Assembly: GCF_020832045.1 (NCBI RefSeq)
Contig: NZ_JAFIFK010000052.1
Span: forward strand, 1-57,915
DNA length: 57,915 bases
Origin: Halomonas sp.
GTDB lineage: Bacteria > Pseudomonadota > Gammaproteobacteria > Pseudomonadales > Halomonadaceae
Direction of reading: 5' to 3'
Part shown: positions 52,103 to 57,915 of the stretch, one piece after another
Layout: the number at the start of each line of letters is the position of its first letter
Position numbering within the stretch: the first letter of the stretch is position 1
Translations under genes and position numbers: made by a program
Notes under the pieces: model-generated
Told to the model about the DNA's origin: nothing
The model's input: the letters and a program-made list of their open reading frames with translations, nothing else
The model's database searches: none

Positions 52103-53842
52103 TTACTCCAACAACAGGAAGAGGACAATCCCCAGCAGCACGGCGGAAACCCCTTTCCAGAACAGCACCGGGTCGCGTTCGAGCAGCGGTGGGCGTGACT
52201 TCTTCAGAAACATGGCGCTGGGTTTGCGCAACTCATGGGTGAATTCCGAAAGCGCCTCGAAGCGCCGCTCCGGCTGGGGGTGCAGCGCCTTTTTCAGCAC
52301 TTCGTCCAGCCATGGCGGCAGGTCACGATTCACTGCCAGTGCGGAGTGATAGGCAAGACGGTGCTGTGCCGCCCGGGTGCGAGTCTTGGCTACCTGCGTA
52401 CCGTAAGGCAGGGCTCCGGTAAGCAGGCGATAGGCCATCACCGCCAGCGAGAACTGATCGGAGCGCGGCGTGGCCGGCTCGCCGAGAAAGCACTCCGGTG
52501 CCGTATACGCCGCCGTGCCCAGCAGGTCGCCGTCCTGCCCCGGCCGGCTTTCCGCGATTCCGACCACGCGTACCGAACCGAAGTCGATGAGGGTGGCATG
52601 GCCGGTGTCATCGATCATGACGTTCTCCGGTCGCACGTCCTGATGCACCATTTCCAGGCGATGGAAGGCACGCAGCCCCCGGGCCACCTGCTCGACGATG
52701 GTGCGAACCGCTTCCAGCTCCGGGGCAGGGTTGTCTCGCTGCCACTGAGCCAGCGTGCATCCTTCGATGTATTCCGTCACGCTGTAAAGATAGCGGCGCC
52801 GCCGCTCGGCGCGATACGCCTTCACCACGTGGGGGCTGTCGATGCGCCGGGCGATCCACTCCTCCATCAGGAAGCGTTCCACGTGGGCCGGATCTTCCCT
52901 CAGTTCGGTGGCCAGCGTCTTGAGCAGCACCCGCTCGGTGGTGTCGAGGTCTACGGCGAGAAAGGCATGGCTACGTTGGCTGGCGTGTACCTGACGGACG
53001 ATTCGGTAGCCATCGAAGCACATGCGCGGCTCCAGCTGCGGCGGGAACGGCAAGGCCGAATCTCCCCCATGCAGCTCGCCGGCATGCCCCAACGGCACCT
53101 CCTCCACCCTTACCACTTGCACCGTGAGGTTGTCGTCGCTGCCGCTTTCGTAAGCGGCTTCCACCAGGGCGCGAGCCGCCGCATCCAGGTCGTTTTCATG
53201 CTCGGCTAGAATGGCGCTCATGCGCGCTTCGCTGAGGTATTCGTAGATGCCGTCGGTCATCAGCAAAAAGCGATCGCCCGCCGTGATGGGCACGGCCAGG
53301 TAATCGATCTCCAACTGTTCGCTGACGCCCAGGGCACGGCTGAGGTAGCTTCTGTCCGATGCCACCCAGGTGCGATGCTCGCGGGTCAACGGCTCCAGGC
53401 CATCTCCGGTCGCCCGATAGAGCCGTGCATCGCCGACATGGAACACGTGCAGCGTGCGCGACTTGAATACCATCCCGGTGAAGGTGCAGACGTAGCCGCG
53501 GTCCTTGTCCCAGCGATACTCGCTGCGACGGGTCTGGGCATGCAGCCAGGAGTTGGTGGCCGTCAGCACCCGCTGCGCTGCGGTCTTCACCGTCCAGCTC
53601 TCGGCGGTACAGTAGTAGTCCTCGATGAAGCTCCTCACCGCCGCCGCGCTTGCCACCTGGCTCACCGTGCTGGTGCTGATGCCGTCGGCAAGCGCGACCA
53701 CGATCCCCTTGTTGGAAAGCTGCGGCTCGTCAGGCAGGTAGGCGCCGTGGAAATCCTGGTTGATCGGCTTACGCCCCTCTTCCGAGCACTGGCCCAAGGC
53801 GACGCGCAAGCGCGCCTTCACCGTCGTTTCTTTCGCAGCCAC
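52103..53842 (-). CDS. Bifunctional PP2C phosphatase and Ser/Thr kinase, nitrate-locus type
   Basis: About 579 residues. The N-terminal PP2C domain has GRKPINQDFHGA, GIVVALADGIS, VFHVGDARLYR, LLMTDGIYEY and GSDDNLTVQVV with its metal-binding aspartates. The kinase domain (about 280-540) has VLLKTLATEL with the ATP-site lysine, HQDVRPENVMID in place of HRD, DFGSVRV and GTAAYTAPE. A C-terminal helix (FWKGVSAVLLGIVLFLLL) anchors it to the membrane. A similar fusion lies in the Pseudomonas nitrate assimilation cluster. It follows the FNT gene by 10 bp; I use GTG 53842 as start because the upstream frame overlaps FNT. Confidence 0.88.
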   Translation of the reverse strand: MAAKETTVKARLRVALGQCSEEGRKPINQDFHGAYLPDEPQLSNKGIVVALADGISTSTVSQVASAAAVRSFIEDYYCTAESWTVKTAAQRVLTATNSWLHAQTRRSEYRWDKDRGYVCTFTGMVFKSRTLHVFHVGDARLYRATGDGLEPLTREHRTWVASDRSYLSRALGVSEQLEIDYLAVPITAGDRFLLMTDGIYEYLSEARMSAILAEHENDLDAAARALVEAAYESGSDDNLTVQVVRVEEVPLGHAGELHGGDSALPFPPQLEPRMCFDGYRIVRQVHASQRSHAFLAVDLDTTERVLLKTLATELREDPAHVERFLMEEWIARRIDSPHVVKAYRAERRRRYLYSVTEYIEGCTLAQWQRDNPAPELEAVRTIVEQVARGLRAFHRLEMVHQDVRPENVMIDDTGHATLIDFGSVRVVGIAESRPGQDGDLLGTAAYTAPECFLGEPATPRSDQFSLAVMAYRLLTGALPYGTQVAKTRTRAAQHRLAYHSALAVNRDLPPWLDEVLKKALHPQPERRFEALSEFTHELRKPSAMFLKKSRPPLLERDPVLFWKGVSAVLLGIVLFLLLE

Positions 53843-53852
53843 GCCGTCTCGC

Positions 53853-54662
53853 TCACATTTCGCGCAGCGGCGCGGTGCGTACGTGAGTGGCATACAGCGT
53901 CAGGCCGGTCAGCGACAGGCCGCCGATCAGGTTGCCGATCACCACGGGAATCTCATTCCAGATCATGTAGTCCATGATCGAGAACTCGCTGCCCAGCATC
54001 AGCGCCGAGGGGAACAGGAACATGTTGACGATGGAGTGCTCGAAGCCCATGTAGAAGAACAGCATGATCGGCATCCACATGGCGATTACCTTGCCGCCCA
54101 CCGTGGTGGAGATCATCGCCCCGACCACGCCGAGAGAGACCATCCAGTTGCACAGCACGCCGCGAATGAACACCGTGAGCATGCCGGCGGCACCGTACTC
54201 CTTGTAGCCCAGGGTACGGTCCTTGCCCACTTCGGAAATCGCCACGCCCACCTCATCCGGCGGCGTGGAGAAGCCGTAGGTAAAGACGATCGCCATGAGG
54301 AAAGCCACCGTCAGCGCGCCGAGCAGATTCCCGGTGAAGACCACCCCCCAGTGCTTGAGGATGCGATTGATGGTCACCCCCGGGCGCTTGTCGAGCCAGG
54401 CCAGCGGCGTGAGCACGAACACCCCGGTGAGCAGATCGAAGCCCATCAGGTAGAGCATACAGAAGCCCACCGGGAACATGGCCGCACCGAGGAACGCGGA
54501 GCCGGTCTGTACGGTGATGGTCACGGCGAACACGGCGGCCAGAGCCAGGATGGCCCCCGCCATGAAGGAGCGCAGCAGCGCATCCCGCGTGGCCATATAG
54601 AGCTTGGCCTCACCGGCGTCCACCATCTTGGTCGCGAATTCGGAAGGGAGCAGATAGGACAT
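53853..54662 (-). CDS. Formate/nitrite transporter family channel (NirC-like)
   Basis: About 269 residues and six membrane segments. FNT signatures are PVGFCMLYLMGFDLLTGVFVLTPL, GNLLGALTVAF, FIRGVLCNWMVSLGVVGAMISTTVGGKVIAMWMPIMLFFYMGFEHSIVNMF and EIPVVIGNLIGG. The central pore histidine is in GFEHSIVNM. In a nitrate locus it most likely moves nitrite (NirC-like) rather than formate. The start at 54662 gives MSYLLPSEF. It is the first gene of a two-gene operon with the PP2C-kinase, behind a predicted sigma-54 promoter and NasR-type leader. Confidence 0.9.
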   Translation of the reverse strand: MSYLLPSEFATKMVDAGEAKLYMATRDALLRSFMAGAILALAAVFAVTITVQTGSAFLGAAMFPVGFCMLYLMGFDLLTGVFVLTPLAWLDKRPGVTINRILKHWGVVFTGNLLGALTVAFLMAIVFTYGFSTPPDEVGVAISEVGKDRTLGYKEYGAAGMLTVFIRGVLCNWMVSLGVVGAMISTTVGGKVIAMWMPIMLFFYMGFEHSIVNMFLFPSALMLGSEFSIMDYMIWNEIPVVIGNLIGGLSLTGLTLYATHVRTAPLREM

Positions 54663-54707
54663 GGCGTCAACGTCTCGCAAAAGTGATCGTGGCTGGCGTA
54701 CGAACGA

Positions 54708-54746
54708 AAAGGCGCCTGGAACCGGTGAACGGCTCCAGGCGCCTTT
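54708..54746 (-). terminator. Intrinsic terminator in the FNT leader
   Basis: A perfect 13-bp stem AAAGGCGCCTGGA / TCCAGGCGCCTTT with a 13-nt loop, then UCGUUCG, 46 bp before the FNT start codon. The U-tract is short. Its 5' arm is shared with the last hexaloop hairpin of the leader, so it is an attenuator rather than an end-of-gene terminator. Confidence 0.75.
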
Positions 54747-54828
54747 GCCTGTGTTCGTGACTATGTCAGGGCCGGTTCAAGCAGCGCGACGGTCGTCGTT
54801 GACCCTGTCGCCTGCGTCATTGACAGGC
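54736..54828 (-). promoter_or_regulatory. NasR-type antitermination leader of the FNT/PP2C-kinase operon
   Basis: Read on the minus strand, three hexaloop hairpins occur. GCCTG-U-C-AATGAC-G-CAGGC (54828-54810) has a one-base bulge. GCGAC-AG-GGTC-AACGAC-GACC-GTCGC (54811-54786) has a two-base bulge. CAGGC-AAAGGC-GCCTG (54751-54736) is perfect. All loops have A1 and G4. The last hairpin's loop and 3' arm form the 5' arm of the terminator at 54746-54708, exactly as in the nrtABC leader, and the AACGAC loop is identical to P1 there. NasR with nitrate would favour this hairpin and let transcription continue into FNT. Confidence 0.82.
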
Positions 54829-54842
54829 CCTTGCCACTGATA

Positions 54843-54858
54843 AGCACGTTGCGTGCCA
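54843..54858 (-). promoter_or_regulatory. Sigma-54 promoter of the FNT/PP2C-kinase operon
   Basis: On the minus strand TGGCACGCAACGTGCT matches TGGCACG-N4-TTGCT with one mismatch and has exactly 10 nt between GG and GC. Transcription would start near 54832, a few bases before the first hexaloop hairpin. Confidence 0.75.
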
Positions 54859-54926
54859 GTTTCAAAACGCCGGATGAGAAAGAGGCCTGCTTGCCGAGGC
54901 CACACGGGCATTTGCCGCGAGGTAAC

Positions 54927-54941
54927 GCACCTTGGCGGGGC
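54927..54941 (-). promoter_or_regulatory. NtrC-like enhancer upstream of FNT
   Basis: On the minus strand GCCCC-GCCAA-GGTGC differs from GCACC-N5-GGTGC by one base and lies about 95-110 bp upstream of the predicted start. A weaker half-site TGCACC is at 54998-54993. Confidence 0.45.
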
Positions 54942-55056
54942 AGCGCCTGTGAGCGGTCTGCCCCATGTGAGCACGGGCCAAGCCATCATTGCGGTGCAAT
55001 ACACAACAGGCCTGCTCATCTTTGGTGCAGCGCATTATCAGTCACACGACGCCGGG

Positions 55057-56007
55057 TCAGTGTGCAGCCGTCGACGTCGCGGCAGCCCTCGCCCCCACAG
55101 GGCTCGTCTCGGTCATGCGTACCACGCTGCCGACCACGATCAGACAGGGCGAAGGCAGCGGCGATTCGGCAAGCTTGCCCGGCATGTCGGCCAGGGTACC
55201 CACCAGCGAGGCCTGCTCGGGCAGGCTGGCGTTGGCCACCAGCATGATCGGCCAGTCGTCGGGCAGGCCGGCCCGGCGCAACCCGGTGCAGATGGCGTCG
55301 ACCTTGGTCAGTCCCATGTAGAAGATCAGCGTCTCGTCCTGGCGCGCCAGGGTGGCCCAGTCGGGCTCGCCATCCTTGCGGCACAGCTGCGCGGTGATGA
55401 AGCGCAGCTGCTGGGCGTGGGCACGGTCGGTGAGCGGAATGCCCATGCCGGCGGCGGCGGCCGAAGCGGCGGTGATGCCCGGTACGATTTCAGCGTCGAT
55501 GTTGGCCTCGGCCAGTGCGGCCAGCTCCTCGCCCATGCGCCCGAACACGCCGGGGTCGCCGCCCTTGAGTCGCACTACCGACTTGCCTTCCCCGGCCAAC
55601 TTCACCAGCAGCGCGCCGATCTCGGCCTGAGGCACGCTGTGGTGACCGCGCTCCTTGCCTACGTAGTAACGCTCGTGCCCGGCGGGAATCAAGGCCAGCA
55701 CGTCGTCGCCCACCAGGCGGTCGTAGACCACCGCATCGGCCTGCTGTAATAGCCGCGCGGCCTTGAGCGTGAGCAGCTCCACGTCGCCGCTGCCCGCCCC
55801 CACCAGATAGACGCACCCGGCGCGGCAGTCGCCGTCCAGGGTGACGGTGGGTGCCGGGATGCCGCGCGTACCGCCGAACGGCGAGCGCACGATATGGCCA
55901 AGGCCATGCAGACGCGACCAGGTCGCCTGCACCAAGGCTTTGGGCGGCGGCAGCTTGTGAAAAAGCTCAGGCGATAGCAGGGTTTTCAGTTGGCTCAGGG
56001 CGCGCAT
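55057..56007 (-). CDS. cobA: Uroporphyrinogen-III C-methyltransferase (CobA/SUMT)
   Basis: 316 residues. An N-terminal extension of about 65 residues precedes the SUMT domain: VYLVGAGSGDVELLTLKAARLLQQADAVVYDRLV, RLKGGDPGVFGRMGEEL, VPGITAASAAAAGMGIPLTDR and ETLIFYMGLTKV, the last two being the SAM and substrate signatures. It makes precorrin-2 for siroheme, the prosthetic group of assimilatory nitrite reductase. It overlaps the end of nasA by about 40 bp and is translated from the same message. Klebsiella and Pseudomonas nitrate loci have the same pairing. Confidence 0.92.
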   Translation of the reverse strand: MRALSQLKTLLSPELFHKLPPPKALVQATWSRLHGLGHIVRSPFGGTRGIPAPTVTLDGDCRAGCVYLVGAGSGDVELLTLKAARLLQQADAVVYDRLVGDDVLALIPAGHERYYVGKERGHHSVPQAEIGALLVKLAGEGKSVVRLKGGDPGVFGRMGEELAALAEANIDAEIVPGITAASAAAAGMGIPLTDRAHAQQLRFITAQLCRKDGEPDWATLARQDETLIFYMGLTKVDAICTGLRRAGLPDDWPIMLVANASLPEQASLVGTLADMPGKLAESPLPSPCLIVVGSVVRMTETSPVGARAAATSTAAH

Positions 56008-57915
56008 GGGCCTTCTCCTCTTCGATCAGCGATTTCAGCTCGGGAACGCAACTACCGCACTGGGTGCCACAGGCCAGCCGGGCGCCCAGCGCCTCGACGC
56101 TGTCGTCGCCTTCACGGATGGCTCCTAGGATAGCGCGTTGGCCCACCTGGTGGCAGCTGCACACCACCGGCCCCTGATTGGCAGCGCCGTCGTCACAGCC
56201 GGCCAGCAGGCGGCGGCGGTGTTCGGCAGCGACGCTCTCACCGCAGGCTGCCTCGGTAAAGCGCTCGGCAAGCCAGGCCAGGTTGGGCAATTCCCTGGGC
56301 GGCCCCGACATGAACCACCAGCGCAGGCGACCGGCCTCATCGACCCCGGCGGCACGCAGGCGCCCACCGGCAGGGTCGGTGCACCACAGCGTAGGGGCCA
56401 CCGGCAGGGTCGCCTCGAGCCAGGCCAACCATTCCGGCGTAGCGCTCTCGACGTCGCCGCCGGCCATCTGCCAGCGCGTGCTGTCGCCCAGGGGAATGCG
56501 CGCCCAGTAGTGGCTCCGCTCACACCAGGTCGATTCCGCCACGCCCAGGTCGTCGGCCACCAGCAGAGTGGCCTCCCACCCCACCGCCAGCGGGGCCAGC
56601 GCCACCGCACCGTGCTTGGATTCCGGCTGACCCGAAACGGGGTCAACATGGGCATCGATCAGCGCCCCGGAGGATGCCGAGCCGCTATAGTGCCCGCTCC
56701 AGTGCATCGGCACGAACACCTCGCCGCGACGCTGCCCGCGCGATACCCGTACCCGTCCGACGTAGCGGCCGCCGGCACCTTGCAGGCAGGCCAGGCCCTG
56801 CTCCTCGAGGCCCAGCGCAGCGGCCTCTTCCGGGGCGATTTCGATGAACGGCTCGGCGCGGTGGTTCATCAGCCGCGGCGCACGCCCGGTGCGGGTCATG
56901 GTGTGCCACTGATCGCGAATGCGCCCGGTGTTGAGCCGCAGCGGACGTTCCGCGTCTAGCTCCTGTGCCGGCGGGCGCGGGCGCACCGGCAGCAGCCGCG
57001 CTCGGCCGTCGGGCGTGGCGAAGCGGCCATCGGCGAACAGCCGTGCGGTCCCGTGGGGGGCAGCGGCATTAACCGGCCACTGGACGGGCGCCAACGCGTC
57101 GTAGGCGGCACGATCGAGCCCGGCTAAACCGGAGATGTCGAATAGCCGCTTGCCCTCTCCCGGCCCATCGCCGTTTTCGAAGCCAGAGAGCCGGGCGTGT
57201 TCGTCGAAGATCTCGCTGGGGTGGCTATAAGCGAAGGCCTCGCCGAAACCCAGCCGGCTGGCCACCTGGCACAGCGCCCACCAGGCGTGCCGGGCCTCGC
57301 CCGGCGGCGGCAGGATGCCGCGCTGGCGCGAGATGCGCCGCTCGGAGTTGGTCACGGTGCCGTCCTTCTCCGACCAGCTCGAGGCCGGCAGCACGATGTC
57401 GGCATAGGCCAGCAGATCGGCATCGGCCATGCACTCGGAGACGATCACCAGCGGGCACTTGGCCAGCGCCGCACGCACCCGATCCGAGCGCGGCAGGCTG
57501 ACCGCCGGATTGGTGGCCATGATCCACAGCGCCTGCACCTCGCCGCGCTCGATCGCCTCGAACAACTCGACCGCCTTGTACCCGGGTGCTTCAGGCAGGC
57601 ACGGCACCAGGTGTTCGGTGGCCCAGAAGCGGGTGACCCGGTCGCGGGCGCCCGGGGTGTCGTAATCCATGTGAGCGGCCCGCTGATTGGCCCCCCCCCC
57701 ACCCTGGCCCCCTCCCATGGCGTTGGCGTGACCGGTGCACTATAATGGCCCGGCGCCGGGCAGGCCGATCTTGCCCCCCGCCAGGTGACAGTTGATGATG
57801 GCGTTGCCCTTGTCGGTGCCGCTGCTCGATTGATTCACCCCCTTGGAAAACAGCGTGACCACATGCAGGTGGCTGGCGAACCAGTAGAAGAAGGTTTCCA
57901 GGCGTTCAGGGTCGA
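55967..57915 (-). CDS. nasA: Assimilatory nitrate reductase catalytic subunit NasA, 5' end outside the window and locally corrupted
   Basis: The frame from 57913 down encodes the molybdopterin oxidoreductase core: FSKGVNQSSSGTDKGNAIINCHLA, IMATNPAVSLPRSDRVR, DIVLPASSWSEKDGTVTNSERRISRQRG, NTGRIRDQWHTMTRTG, then a molydopterin-dinucleotide-binding domain. The C-terminus has a BFD-like [2Fe-2S] domain (CSCHQVGQRAIL...CGTQCGSCVPEL). The region 57695-57770 should read like GAGPFSLTGQPNAMGGREVGGxANQ but shows a stop (TAG), several wrong residues and glycine runs while keeping frame and spacing. I take this as base-calling error at the contig end, not a broken gene. An apparent start at 57718 is an artefact. 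Confidence 0.9.

Noticed and set aside
57718..57720. ATG at 57718 as the nasA start
   Set aside because: The frame continues upstream with conserved NasA sequence to the window edge; the intervening stop is in the corrupted stretch.
1..57915. CRISPR arrays, insertion sequences, prophage, tRNA or rRNA genes
   Set aside because: I looked for repeat-spacer patterns, transposase motifs and tRNA-like cloverleafs and saw none I could support.

Overview
The window looks like a contig from a GC-rich, aerobic, probably halophilic gammaproteobacterium, most likely Halomonadaceae. I infer this from gene content (TRAP and TAXI transporters, a NasR-controlled nitrate assimilation locus, DUF1127, MepM/OapA-type peptidase, LdtD) and not from a marker gene. 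No rRNA, tRNA, CRISPR array or insertion sequence was recognised. Both window ends carry low-quality C-rich/G-rich runs that damage the terminal genes (a TRAP binding protein on the left, nasA on the right).

Bases 1-20.7 kb form an oxidative (non-phosphorylating) pentose island. A ROK regulator faces a XylB-like pentose dehydrogenase across an inverted-repeat operator. An araFGH L-arabinose ABC transporter runs into an L-arabonate-type dehydratase and is divergent from a GbpR-like LysR gene. Next comes a Gfo/Idh/MocA L-arabinose/D-galactose dehydrogenase, a GntR/FCD regulator, an EamA transporter and a XylD-type D-xylonate dehydratase. Divergent from these is a TRAP dctPQM transporter followed by an AraD1/GguC-like FAH protein, a 2-oxoglutarate semialdehyde dehydrogenase and a XylX-type 2-keto-3-deoxyxylonate dehydratase. 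Together they would take D-xylose and L-arabinose to 2-oxoglutarate (Weimberg-type route). No sugar lactonase and no DapA-family dehydratase is present here.

Bases 20.8-33.6 kb are mostly housekeeping: a DeaD-like RNA helicase, yaiI with a diverged duplicate of its 3' end, a glutathionyl-hydroquinone reductase, a LysR/pirin pair, an M23 endopeptidase preceded by an unexplained structured intergenic region, an ABC exporter, a DUF1127 protein and two divergent L,D-transpeptidases.

Bases 33.7-40.1 kb and 52.1 kb to the end are two halves of a nitrate assimilation system. The first has narK, nasR (NIT-ANTAR antiterminator) and nrtABC. The second, on the minus strand, has nasA-cobA and, separately, an FNT channel with a PP2C-kinase fusion. 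The most notable signal in the window is regulatory. narK, nrtABC and FNT-kinase each have a sigma-54 -24/-12 promoter with the canonical 10-nt GG-GC spacing and an NtrC-like element roughly 100-130 bp upstream of the predicted start. The leaders of nrtABC and FNT-kinase each carry ANTAR-type hexaloop hairpins (A at loop position 1, G at 4). In both, the last hairpin overlaps the 5' arm of an intrinsic terminator. The narK leader carries one such hexaloop hairpin with no visible terminator. This predicts one nitrogen-limitation plus nitrate regulon that includes a Ser/Thr kinase-phosphatase.

Bases 40.1-52.0 kb hold a TAXI-TRAP transporter with two AtuA-family genes and a LysR regulator (pathway unknown; the permease has an apparent frameshift at a run of six C), then a histone-deacetylase-like amidohydrolase, a phospholipase-D-family protein, a GFA-family protein, a Prx5-like peroxiredoxin, a response regulator with a degenerate HD-GYP domain and an AI-2E family transporter.
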